NCBI GenBank assembly: GCA_023055505.1
Contig: JALIRH010000002.1
Location: 57,470,733 to 57,534,732 of the forward strand
DNA: 64,000 nucleotides
DNA from: Callipepla californica brunnescens
Lineage: Eukaryota; Chordata; Aves; Galliformes; Odontophoridae
Direction of reading: 5' to 3'
In this document: one piece after another, positions 1 to 11,676 of the stretch
How positions within the stretch are numbered: position 1 is the first letter of the stretch
Layout of the letters: each line of letters starts with the position of its first letter
Program-made: the position numbers and the translations under genes
Notes under the pieces: model-generated
The model's input: only the letters and a program-made list of their open reading frames with translations
What the model was told of the DNA's origin: nothing
Databases searched by the model: none

Positions 1-1793
1 ATTCCTCTTTTATCTCTTTTCCATATTACAATTTCATATTTCCAAGTATCTGATACCCAGTTAAGAATTATACTTTTATGCCAGAAGAATATGTATAACC
101 AGCACAATGGATCACTAAAATATTCAGCATTTTTATAATTTACAAGATCTGCACTAGCAGTTACAGCCCTTTATAGGCATCAGTAGATGCTACATTGTAA
201 ATTGCTGTACTCCAACACATTATTTCAATTGCTCATAGTTATTTGGTATCTGAGTCATGTAATTCCACACAGTACTCTATCTAGCACTATTTTACAAATG
301 TGTTTGAAAAAACTCGTGTCTAATCATTCATTGCTAACTTACAGCACTACAACTGATCAGCACTCTTAAAATGTATTCATTAATTCTAGAAAGCATTTCA
401 GAAGTAATTTTTTTCTTTTAATTTACAGTGAGTGAAAAGGATTTTAGAATAACATTTTTAGTTATATCCAAAAGTTAGATATTAAAGCAGTTTGCTAGGT
501 AAGAACCTCCTCCTGCTCAGGATGAAGTTAAGAGATTTGCCACTGACTGCAAAAGGAATGGGATAAAACCAGTAAAATCTTACTATATTTTGCCTTTACA
601 GAGAAATAATGATAAAATATAATGTCTAAGAAGTTACAGTAATAATACTAAAACACCATTTCGCATCTTTATAGCATTTATGGTTCCAAAAGAGTCCTGA
701 TGTAAAGCTAGTAAATAAAATCTTCCTTATCCATCTGAAATCTCAGGGAAAGCTTTAGGTATACAGAATGGAATTACTCATGCTGGAATGATCCCAAGAC
801 AGCAGGGCTAACATCTGTTCCAGTGGAAAATAAGACAAGATCTGCAAAATCCTCAGGCACTCAGGAATTCAGTTTTATACCACCTCAAAAATATGTTCTC
901 TCTATAAGCATAGTGTTCTTTAACTCTAGATTCATACATGAAAAGCATTAATATCTCAAATTCTGAGATAACTCAGGCACTTCTGCAGTGTTCACTTCTA
1001 GGAGAGGAACAAGAAGGCAGATAGAGGAAGGAATTTGCTGTCTGAGGCTGATGTAGGGTAATTAATCTTGCTTCTCCAACCACTGAGCATGCTGAGAGCA
1101 TAACTGCAACTGAAAGCTGAAGTATGTTTGGTAAATTTCATCCCCAAACCACTGGGCAGCTGAGGGCTTGGGCATATCCATGGAAGACATCTTTGGCTGT
1201 AACTTCAAATGGAGCCATAGCAGACAGAAGCAGTAGCATCTGCAAATTCACCATACAGTACTATTTCTTCTCTTAGCAACACCAAATGCAGGAACTATAC
1301 CACTGGAAATCATCGTTAATATGGAAGGTTCTTAATTCATAGGTTTTTGCCCATACATGATTGTATCAACTACAGAAATCTCACCTGGAGGCAATTCAGC
1401 TGTGCCCATATCAGCCTCTACTTGATTCATAGACCATCTGCCGACTAACCATAAAAAAGCTTATTTGGCTCTTCAGGACCATCATACTCCATCTAGTGAA
1501 TACTTACATGGCCCATCTAGTAACCAAATGGCCCATACAGATGCGTCTGCATCGGACATATTTCTATGGAATGAATATCATCTGTTAGTGCTCTACTCTT
1601 CAACAAGAACAGTAAAATCAGCTCCAAGAAAAGCACAGCCATGTGAGATGGTGTTCATTAAACTCTATGCACTATTAAATAAATCAAGAGGTACACTGCA
1701 GAATCGAAATTCATAACTGCTAGGTAATGTAGATTATATAAAAGCCTTCTAGGAAATCCCTTTTTTTTCTGATTATATTTTCTTAAATACACC

Positions 1794-1930
<137 letters not shown>

Positions 1931-1965
1931 TTTTTTTTCTTTTCAATTCCAGACTTACTATGGGC

Positions 1966-1988
1966 AAATAAATAAATAAATAAATAAA
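1966..1988. repeat. (AAAT)n short tandem repeat
   Basis: About five to six AAAT units lie 35 bp beyond the TTTC array, in a purine-rich stretch on the plus strand. Confidence 0.9.
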
Positions 1989-2394
1989 GGTAAGGACCAT
2001 AGCTATGCATTTGAAGATTCCTCTCTAAGGACTTCCTCATCCAGATCCCGCCCCCTTCTGACCCTTCCTCCACCCTGTCCACTCAGTATCTCTTGGGGCT
2101 TTGCTTCTCTCTGCTTCCCAGACTGTACAACACAGATTGTAACATCCACTTGGCATACTTATCATCATGATGAACAGCTCTTCCACGTATGGCTGGAAAT
2201 TTCTACTTCTTAATGAAGTTCAGTAGTGCCCTTGCAGGTGATAATACTAGAAAGAGGCTTGAAATAATTTTTACCTGCACTATGTAATCATAACATGCAT
2301 AAAATGATTTGCCTTAACTTGAGTTTAATTTATATAATTTAGCTATTAATTACAAAATTTTATTTTGAACATTGTTACAGTTTGAAACAGCACA

Positions 2395-3165
2395 GGTACA
2401 CTGATTTTAACTTTGAGACACGTTTAACTCATTTAAATGAATGGTCAAATCCACCAAAAATGCTAGCCCAGTGAGCCACTTTTCATCTTCCAGTTCAGGC
2501 AGATTTTCCTTGAGTTCACTACTGACTTGATTTCATTTTGCAAATTATAAAATCTTTTTAGTATTTTACCCCAACTTAGACACTTTAGAAAAGTAAACGA
2601 CGTCCCCATAATCAGCACCCATACTTCTAAGGAATTCCTGGAATTGGTAATGATTCAATCCCTTGGACAGTATGAAATTCTCAGCTTTGATGGCGATTTG
2701 CACAACATTATCCATTTTTAATGCTTCTGCGCATAAATTTTTTTGATGTTACAATGCAGCAATACTTAATCAAAAGTCAGTTGCTGGCAGAAATTGCATC
2801 ATCTTCTATTAATTATATAAATCCCTCTTTTTCCCAGCTGTTGCCTGGGCACCATCAGTAGCTATACCAGATATCTTGACAAGGGTGGAAGAAAATCACT
2901 TTAATGTAATTTTTCCTACTTCATACAGATCAAGAGATTTAGTAGAGTCTTTTAATGACACCAAAAACTACTTCTTCAGTGACATTATATACATTATTAC
3001 TATTCCTAATAAAAATAGTCAGTTGAGCCACATCTGTAGCATCAATACTTTCATCTATCGACAAAGCATGAAATTTGAAATTAGCAGCTTTACTCTCCAA
3101 ATTTCTTTTGATAGATTTTCTGTCTTCAGTTCAAGACAGAGGAAGCTGAGACACTATCCAGAGCT
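2395..3165 (-). pseudogene. Decayed hAT-superfamily transposase (GTF2IRD2/FAM200/ZBED-like)
   Basis: The minus strand carries a broken coding sequence that resembles hAT transposases of the kind domesticated in GTF2IRD2, FAM200 and ZBED5-type proteins. Recognisable pieces in order are: IDESIDATDVAQLTIFI (about 3067-3002), SGIATDGAQATAGKK (about 2872-2827), CAEALKMDNVVQIAIK then GLNHYQFQEFL and GADYGDVVYFSKV (about 2733-2570), and WLTGLAFLVDLTIHLNELN (about 2504-2420). These correspond to the DDE-type core (D-E-S-T-D and A-T-D-G-A motifs) and the segment before the C-terminal dimerisation region. Several in-frame stops and frame changes separate the pieces, so it cannot make protein. The BED finger and C-terminus are not visible, and no terminal inverted repeats were seen. 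It could be a transposon copy or a retrocopy of a domesticated gene. It lies inside the GABBR2 intron in the same orientation as the gene. Confidence 0.8.
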
Positions 3166-5159
3166 TAGAGAAAAGGTCTTATTAGTTGTGCTGTAAATGT
3201 ATGTTATTCATTTATTTTCATCAAATATACACCTAATAGAATGACAGAAGCAGTAATAAGTGCTCTACAACTTCAGATGAAAGTCTTTTTTACTGCCACC
3301 TACTATATCTATGAAATCATCAACTGCTGATTAGCTTGAGGGCTAATCTTGAAATGGCATAGTTAATCTCAGCTTTCACTTTGGAAAGTTTGTGTTTCCT
3401 TCTGTATGCAGTTTCCTAATGAGCAAGCATTAATTATGACCCTATACTAACTTGATGATGGCCTACTTTAGCAGCTCTCTATAGTGATGGACATTTATTT
3501 CCTAACCAAATTGGTTGTACCAAGAGCAAATAATCTCCCCAGCCCACTGTACCACTCTCAGTTTGCTCATCTGAGTTGGATAATGCAAATGGAAGTCAGG
3601 AGGGAGCAAGAAAGAAGGAGATTCACCATATTTATCTCCACTGGGGGAAGCTGAGATTCAAGGTTTGCCTAGGAGGCCTTTCATAAAGCCAGACCCCAAG
3701 TTTTTGTGCTAAAACAAGAAATCCTGTAACAGGAAGAACACTCTGAAAAAGGAAAAGGAAACACAAGGCATTAAGTTATAACTGGTTCACACTCATAATC
3801 TATGGGGTCAAGTGGGGAAAAAACTGAGATCTGCTAATAATTGGGCAGGGTTATGAGCAGAGGTGTGTATAAGTATATATGTATATGTAGAGTCTTAACT
3901 GTATTTTCCTAGATTATTGAACTCCTTCAAAACACCCAATTAAGAATAATGACTTCTTTTTATAGTTTTAAGCATTACACTGCACACTAGATCCTCTCCT
4001 CCCTCCTTTTATGGAATTAAATGTACTTTGAAAGCACAATCCTAGATTAACAAGGAGCTTCTTTACTAAAATTCTTGCCCTCTCCCAGCTCTTTTACTGT
4101 CTTCTCTGACTCAGCCATGGCAAAATAAAAGAGAAAATTAGACTCTAGGTATAAATAACACTTGAGGGCTGATATGGAACTATTAATGCAAAATTGATTG
4201 CAGTGATCAATGCCACTACAGAAATGCTTGTTAGACCTGCCTATTAAGCATAAGTTCTCTTGGCTAAAGTCCTAATTGATTCAGTCTGATTCTCTGCCAC
4301 AGAACCAGGTATTTCTCAATTTGACAAGTCTAAGGACAGTTGTTTTTCCAGGTGAAATAAATTTTCCAGGCTATGAAATAAATACTTCCTTGCTGTTGCT
4401 ATTCTGATGCTAATACCACCAATATTTCTGAGATGCCTGGACAGTACAGAGGCTGCTGCAGCCTGGAAAGTGGAGGCAGACTGCTAAAATCTTCAGAAAT
4501 AATCTGCATCCACACACAAAACAAACTTTGTATTAATAAGTATTTCCAGTTCTGAAACATGACTGGATCTGTTTGAATGCAGGATGCCAGGGACAGGCAT
4601 TAAAGCTATTTCATGGCAATGCTTTCAATTGTTCAGCAGCTACTGTGATGGACTTTTATCACACTATACTACTGCTTCTGTCTGACATAAGAGGAAATAA
4701 AACACTGTATTTAATTTTCTCTCTCCTCCACTGTAATTCTTTTTCAGCTACACACAACTAAAGGACAGCAGTAAGGACAAGAAATAAATTATCAATTCAA
4801 AATCACAGACAACAGCAATAAACTCAAGCAACAGAATACCCTACTGAAACAAGGCACAAGTGGCAAAGGTCAAAGATTATAAAATTATAAGAATGCTTTA
4901 AAAAGCATTTTTTAGAATAATGCTGTATTATCCATTACAATTATATTAACAATTACCTCCAACACACTCCGTATTTATAACAACTGGCTACCCCATGGAA
5001 CACCTACAAATAGAATACTGAGAACAAACGTGGTATTTAATATATCCTTCCAAGTATAGTCAACATTTTTTTTTTTCCCAACAGATAATACTTTTGCAGT
5101 TCTAAGGTTACTATGTAACCTTCCATAGTCTTTACGAAGGAAAAAAATAGTGTGTGTTG

Positions 5160-5178
5160 GGTGGGGGGGGGGAGGGGG
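5160..5178 (+). repeat. G-rich run
   Basis: A run of ten or more G, one A and five more G on the plus strand. It reads as a C-rich tract in the GABBR2 transcript. It is short, and I assign no function to it. Confidence 0.85.
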
Positions 5179-6370
5179 AAGACTTATTTTCCTACAATCT
5201 TCTACATGAGTTTAATACAATAAGTACTATATATGCCTCAGTTTCCTGAAAAGCTCCCCTGAAAGACAGCTCTAATTCTTCAATAATAATCGAGCTTCCA
5301 AGTTGTAATATGCAAGTATTAAATTAAACAAATGTAGGGCTTTTTTTCTTTCATCCTTTAGAAACACAATCTTGTTTTAAGATTCCAGCCTTGTGAAAAA
5401 CACCCTTAATTTTTCACACATGATGGTAGCTAATTGGTAATATCATATTACTGCTGTATGATAGAAAGACAGACAAATAGGTAGAAAAATAGATCTCACA
5501 GATAAATTTTGTTTCTCATCACTTCATCACTCTGCACTGATACAAAGCAGTAACATTTCAACAGAGACCTCTACAGATACTCCAACTCTAAAATATCTCC
5601 AGTAGTTCTAGCATCTGTACAAGGGGGATATCTCATACATCTAAAGTGGCTCAAAATATATTGGGAGTGCTTCTTATCTTTCATTTTCTGACACTTCAGT
5701 TATCAGAAAGAAGACACTGTTTGACAAATGATAGAGACATATTTACACCAGGAAACAGGTATATGATTGTTTATAAATCAGGCAGGTGACAAGGCTACAT
5801 CCCATTTACAAAACTGGTTTCATCTTGATGAGGAAAACTAGGGAATAAATGTCCAAAATACTTTAAGAGATCTTTGTTATAGTAACTCTCCCATTAATGA
5901 GTGAGAGGTAGGCAGAGAATTAGGAAAAATTTGAATTTACTCCCATCTAGGACACTGAAAGTAGCAGTCAGACTGCTCTAACCAAAAACTCATTCAGACT
6001 GAAAAGGGCCAGCTTCAGTGGATCCAGCTGCAGGATTAGAACATTCCGATTAATAATATTGTAGGGACATCCCCTGCAGCTTTTTTATTTGTATAGCACT
6101 TCTCATCACAAAAGTCTTTTGTACTTGTACAATAATATCTGTCTTACCTTTAAAAACAAAAAAGAGCAGCCTGCTTCCTAATAAAACACCACATAATACT
6201 TGTTTCCTTGCTCTGTATTCCAAATACACATTTTTTACTGTATGTTTCATCACCTCTAAGGAAAAATAAAAAAAAAATAATTTTTCTAAGGGAAAAAAAG
6301 TCTGGAGAAAGAGCAGAGCCTTCAACAATGTTTACAGAATGGCCATAATGTCCCTCTCCTCTTTGCCTCT

Positions 6371-6890
6371 TTGAGCCCCCATCTGGAGGATTGCATCCAA
6401 GTCTGGGGCCCCCGGTACAGGAAAGATGTGGAGCTATTGGAGAGGGTCCAGAGGAGGGCCCTGAAGATGATCAGGGGCTGGAGCACCTCCCCTACGAAGA
6501 CAGGCTGAAAGAGCTGAGGTTGCTCAGCCTGGAGAAGGCTGTGAGGAGACCTCACTGCAACCTTCCAGTGTTTAAAAGAGGATTACAGACAGGAGGGGAA
6601 TCAGCTTATTACAAGTGATAGGACACTGATGGTTTCAAGAGGAGGAAAAGTTCAGACTGGATATCAAGAGGAAGTTCTTCACAGAGAGAGTTGATGTACT
6701 GGAACAGACTGCCCAGAGAGGCTGTGGATGCCCCATCCCTTGAAGTGTTAAAGAGCAAGTTGGAAGAGGCCCTGGGCAACCTGGTCTAGTGCCAGATCTG
6801 GAGGTTGGTGGCTCCGCCTGTAGCAGAGGGGTTGGAACTTGATCCTTTGAGGTCTCTTCCAACCCAAGCCATTCTATGACGCTATGAATT
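6371..6890 (+). mobile_element. CR1 LINE fragment, 3' end
   Basis: Avian CR1 in plus orientation. It starts in the last part of ORF2 (the stretch equivalent to CR1 text for leading to GGGCCCC, then GAGAGGGTCCAGAGGAGGGCC and the [21 protein letters not shown] reading). It runs through the 3' UTR to the family ending near ATTCTATGACGCTATGAA. It is 5' truncated, as is usual for CR1, and has small internal deletions. The 75-codon ORF at 6391-6618 is a remnant of the CR1 protein and not a host gene. Confidence 0.92.
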
Positions 6891-9879
6891 TCCTTTCTAA
6901 TCAAAATTTCTGAAAGCAAAACTGAACAAGCAACATCAACGAACTGAAATTCTGATAAGCAAAAAGAGGATTACTCATGTAAAGTCTTCAGGCAGTAGCA
7001 TAAACCATTTTCTAAATCCAGTTTCCACGAAAAAAAAGATCAGAAAAACAGAACAGAAAACTGAAAATAAACTATAATCAGGAACTGGCACACACATCAC
7101 ACCCAGGAAGTCTTTTCAAAATTATTAACAGAAGAAAAATAAACAACTAACCTCCACCACCACCAAGTGTCACACAAATATTGGGTAAAGGGAATTATTA
7201 TTTACAGTGTCACAGTGTTTCTGATATCATATGCACAGAGATTATATGAAAGATGACTCTTCTTAACATTCTCTGCATTTTCAGATTCTTGTCTACACTT
7301 CCTTCACTTTTCCCTCTTAATCTCTAAAACATATTTTACTGCATCCTGGGAAAAGGTTTTTGAATACTGATCTGGATTTACTAATTTTTCTTATTTCTTC
7401 TTTCAGAAACTAATTTTATATTTGGCATAGATTATACGCAGTAATAAATGAATGGGCTTTTCCTGTTTACAATAAGTTGATAAAAACAAAGTGTATGATT
7501 TTATATTCAAATATTTTTCTGGAAAAATATTAAAATGTGATAAGTCACTCCCAGACCTAAAGACTGCAGACCATTAATGTTTTAAAGTAGATAATAAATG
7601 AAATCAAGTATTACACAAAAGAATTTGAAGTCTAAATATACGTCTGGTAAGTTTCAGTCTGTTTCTTTGACGTTCTGAGCACTGTAATTCAAACCTTTAA
7701 TGTCTGCTTTAAAATTATTCTTTTTTTTTTAAACTTTCTAGAAAACTCTATGTTTTGTTTCTAATTACATCCTAAGAAAGATTATCTACTATAGATTTTC
7801 TTGTTTTCTTATCTTTTTGCTTAAAACATTTTTTAGAACATATCATAGGAACAAGAAGAGTGATCCTCTACAGATAAGAAAATAGAAAACAAATTTAACA
7901 TTCTATACTTGTCACTAAGTACTTTAAAAAAATGAAACAAGTATAATCTGCATTTTTCAATGAATTTTTTAATAACTACACTGTTGACATAAAGCAAATG
8001 ACAGATTTGGTCATGCTTTGTCACAGTGACTTGATAGAATTCTTTTAAAAATAAATATTTTAGAAATACTTCAGAGAAATACTAAATGCACTGAATAATT
8101 TTGCAGTAATTTCATTAAAAATTGAACATGTAAAGTACATCAACATGGTTGAATATGGCTGGTGAATCTCTGATTCATTCCCTCCCTAAAGGGATGAAAT
8201 TCCCATTTGATTTTTTGCTAAAATTAAGAAAAAATAGGCTTCTACATCTTAGAGGTGTTGGTTTTTTTTCCCTTGAGGGTGAGGGGCAGTGATTTAGCCA
8301 GTGGAGAACAACTAAGTAGTGTTAATGACATCTATCAGTTTTTACATAATGGGCTGTTTGGACTAAATAGCAGATAAAAAGAATAAGATGGGGAAAGACA
8401 AAGCTATGTAGCCAAAATACATTTTCATCCACCTTGAGAGATGCTGAGCTTGAATTAACTCAGGACATACATGTCTGAGTCCTCATAGAGTCTCAGCTGT
8501 CACTGATTTATCTAAGATGTGGTCTTGTTATAGATGCAAAATACTTCTACTGAAGCCTTCAGCTAAATAAAATGTAAAAAGAAAGTAAAATTTGTATTGT
8601 ACTTGCAACTAGATTCCAGTATTGCCTTGTTACATGATTGCTTGTTAATTACAAATCCTAAATTAGTTGCAGTTGCATGGTGATACAAAGCAGGTTTCCT
8701 CAGCAGTTAAGAAGGACACCAAAAAGTTGAGCCTGCACTCATTTTTGATATTTACACTTTGACATTTCCTCCTTGAAACAATTTGTGACATGTATGACAA
8801 CCTTAATTCTGCTGGCTCAAAATGTTTTGAGGTTAACTGATTTCCAAGACAATTTAAATTAACTCAGGGACAGAATGTGACAAGCTACAGCAAAGTGGCA
8901 GAAATGATGCCAAATATCTGCATGCTCTTGCCATAGAGATATTCCTATAAGCACTGTTTGCATTCACCGCTGAATTACGTTTCTTCAAAACTCTAATTTC
9001 CTTATCTAGCCATGTTGCAGGCTGATATGCTGCATAAAAAACATGGATGCCAGGAGCTTCTCAGCTCCTCTTATTTCCTATTATTACTGGACACTGTGAA
9101 GATCATCCTCCCTGAAATGGAGTCTGCTCAGCTCTCCTGATGAAGAGAGGCACTGCATACTCTTGAACATGTATGCTCCTTTAAATTCTGACCAACATCT
9201 CATAGACATTTAAGCACTTTTAGGGCTACATTCCTTAGTGCCTGATGTTTTACTCTGATGAAAAACAGAAGCAGTGTCAAAGAAAAAGTTACCATGAATT
9301 TGCAGTGGTGTCACTGAAAATAGATTATTATTACGTGTGACCAGCTCTTCAGTCACAGATGCCCTGCTTTGTACTTTGACTGTGAAAAATTATAAATTTT
9401 GAATACATGTAAATGTCTCCTGAAATGTACTGGTGGATGTTTTAGGATGTATAGTACTGGAGTTGGAGACGTTAGTATACTATAACCTATTATTGAGAAT
9501 AAAAAAGATGGGGGAACGTTTGGGGAAATAGGCGTTTTCTGATTGCATCCCGAGTACAACTTATCTACAAAAAAAATCACTTAAATAGGGCACTCCAGCT
9601 TACAGTTGCATGGTTCCCTTAAGACCTTTCTGAGTTGTTAATTCAGATCACATCAATGATTAAAAATTTGGTAACTGAGTCATCTCTTGGCACCAGAAGA
9701 CAGGTAAGGAGCAAAACGTCCACATTAATTGCAAAGACAAAGTAGGAAGATCTGAAAATAAAAGAAATACACACCTATCTTTCTTTCTTTTAAGAGCATT
9801 TTAAGAGCATTGCTCGCTTCAGCTACTGACATAAAATCACGAGCTCCCTCCACCATACAAGCTGCTGGTTAGGACTTAC

Positions 9880-10116
9880 CGTTACCCCAAAGAAGTTTGT
9901 TTCGTTCATAGCATCCAGAAAAATTTTGCCAAGTTTGTGATTCGTATAATTAAAATCTTCAATTTTTTGGTGCTTGTTGGTGGCATTAAGATACTTCATT
10001 GCCCGCTGCAGGGTCTTGGCAATCACCCATATTCCATCATAGGCGTAACCATGAAATTTGCTGGATTGTCCATCACCACGCTTAGCATTGTATTCCCTTT
10101 CATACTGTTGTGGAGT
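9880..10116 (-). CDS. GABBR2: GABBR2 internal exon E (lobe 2 C-terminal part)
   Basis: A 237-bp, 79-codon phase-0 exon starting [17 protein letters not shown] and ending NETNFFGVT. The acceptor is TTTCTCCTCTGCAG before ACTCCACAAC and the donor is ACG followed by GTAAGT. It matches human residues about 334-412. Invariant-looking blocks include [20 protein letters not shown] and [11 protein letters not shown]. The sequons equivalent to N389 (NYT) and N404 (NET) are kept. An additional NAT sequon appears at exon residue 44, in a stretch that reads KYLNATNKH where human has a quite different sequence. About 19 of 79 residues differ from my memory of human GABBR2. The next exon, which completes the flytrap domain, was not seen between 1 and 9879. 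Confidence 0.95.
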
Positions 10117-11484
10117 CTGCAGAGGAGAAAAATTTCAGTTTTACTTCAGTACTTAGCATTTTACAGATTTGTGCCCGTAGAGGACAAAGGGGGATGTCTT
10201 TAAACTAAATGAAGGGAGATTAAAATTAAATGTTAAGAGGAAATTCTTTATTCAGAGGATGGTGAGGCCCTAGCACAGCTGCCCAGGGAAGTTGTGGATG
10301 CCCTATCCCTGGAGGAGTTCAAGGCCAGGTTGGATGAGTCCCATCGCAGCTTGATGTGGTGGACAGCAGACCTGTCACCCTGGAACTCAGTGGTCTTTAA
10401 GACCTCTTCCAATCCAAGCCATGCTATGATTCTATTAAACCTGAACCATAAAGTGCATGCTCTAGTTTAGATGAATGTATCACTAACATGGAAATGACAA
10501 CCAAAGCCAGAATTAAGAAACAGTAATTCCAAAAATGTGTGCTGTCTGTGCTACAAGACTGACGGTGAGGCCAAGAGGGGAATTTAGGAGGCAGAGACTG
10601 AAAAGTAGATCTTCTGCTTCTCTGTATGAAGGACAGCTTTGTTTATTTTGCTTTCATACAGAAGGCTTTAGTTCAACCAAAGCTATCAGCATGGGATGCA
10701 TACTGGTGAGCCATAATATGAAAACATGAAGTCTATATCCCTGAAGATAAGTGCTCTATAAAATAATGCAAATCAGATGATCTTTACTTAAGTAAATACT
10801 TGCTTAATGTGCAGTTATTTGAGTGTCAATTTGTCTATATTTTACAGGTTTGCTATATGCTTTATGATGTGCTGTTATAATGAGTTGCCTTTCCGTAAAG
10901 TTGCCTTTCCTGCTCACACAGCAAAGCACAAAAATCAACAGATGAAGAAATGATGGAAAGTAGCAAAATTAGGCAAGTTTATTTATTGACTAGAGTTTAC
11001 ATGCATTTAATCTATGATAAAATGTTATGTACTTTGTGGAAATAATGCATATTTATATGTTTAAAAGAGCCCCCTCCAGTTCTGAGAGGCACAAATCACT
11101 GATTACATTAGCCATTTGCAGGACTAAGAACAAACATGAATGTTTTCTGTTCAGCACACAAAAATATTAATTTGCCATAATGCAACATGTGATGTTGAAG
11201 AATAATTCAAGCTTTATTGTATATTTATCTATGAGGTCCATACAGGGTAAAGATATCAGTATTTAGGCAAGGGACTTTAGAGGTCCTAAGAGAATTCTCC
11301 CTGTAGATAATTTGAATTGATTTCTAAATATTTAAGAATTGTGAATGAGTGGAAGGAAGAGAATAACCACAGTGACTGCCAAATCTCTGCAGAAACACCT
11401 TGTAGTTTGGCCTCCTTCCTCTGTGCTTTACTGTGCCAAGATGCTTGAAGACCGTAATGAATTAGTAGGAGGAAAAATACTAAC
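10117..11484 (-). other. GABBR2 intron between exons D and E
   Basis: This 1,368-bp intron is the shortest in the window. It has a GTTAGT donor and a pyrimidine-rich CAG acceptor. A CR1 3' fragment occupies 10171-10436. The remainder is AT-rich with a short direct repeat (GTTGCCTTTCC twice, near 10883-10910) and nothing else that I recognise. Confidence 0.9.
10171..10436 (+). mobile_element. CR1 LINE fragment, 3' end
   Basis: A CR1 3' end from GGACAAAGGGGGATGTCTTT through CCCTATCCCTGGAGGAGTTC to CATGCTATGATTCTATT. It is antisense to GABBR2 and begins 54 bp upstream of the exon E acceptor, in the 1.4-kb intron. Confidence 0.92.
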
Positions 11485-11676
11485 CCTTCCTGATATGGTC
11501 TTATTCATTTTTGAACTGAGAGGCTCAAAATCCACTCCAATATAACCTTCCATGGCTGCAAGAAGATTTTTGCTGAGACACTGCGAGGAATTAATCCAGG
11601 ATTCCCACCAAAGGTTTTCATACCACCCTGGAATGATCCACTGATACTTGCTACCATACATTTCTTCAGCATAAGC
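11485..11676 (-). CDS. GABBR2: GABBR2 internal exon D (lobe 2, divergent loop)
   Basis: A 192-bp, 64-codon phase-0 exon starting [20 protein letters not shown] and ending in KTISGR. The acceptor is TTCATTATAG before GCTTATGCT and the donor is AGG followed by GTTAGT. It corresponds to human residues about 267-333. The core [20 protein letters not shown] is unchanged. The loop after WYE is three residues shorter than in human and mostly substituted. The NSS glycosylation sequon (human N298) and the cysteine equivalent to C302 are kept. A new sequon NKT is present at exon residue 58, where human has IKT. The substitution rate here is much higher than in exons A and B. Confidence 0.94.

Noticed and set aside
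2876..3196. Plus-strand 106-codon ORF
   Set aside because: The opposite strand reads a decayed hAT transposase, so this ORF is its shadow.
6322..6919. ORFs of 75-94 codons on both strands
   Set aside because: They fall inside a CR1 fragment. The plus-strand one is a CR1 protein remnant and the minus-strand ones are its shadows.
9823..10203. Plus-strand 88-codon ORF overlapping exon E
   Set aside because: It is the antisense shadow of a real GABBR2 exon on the minus strand.
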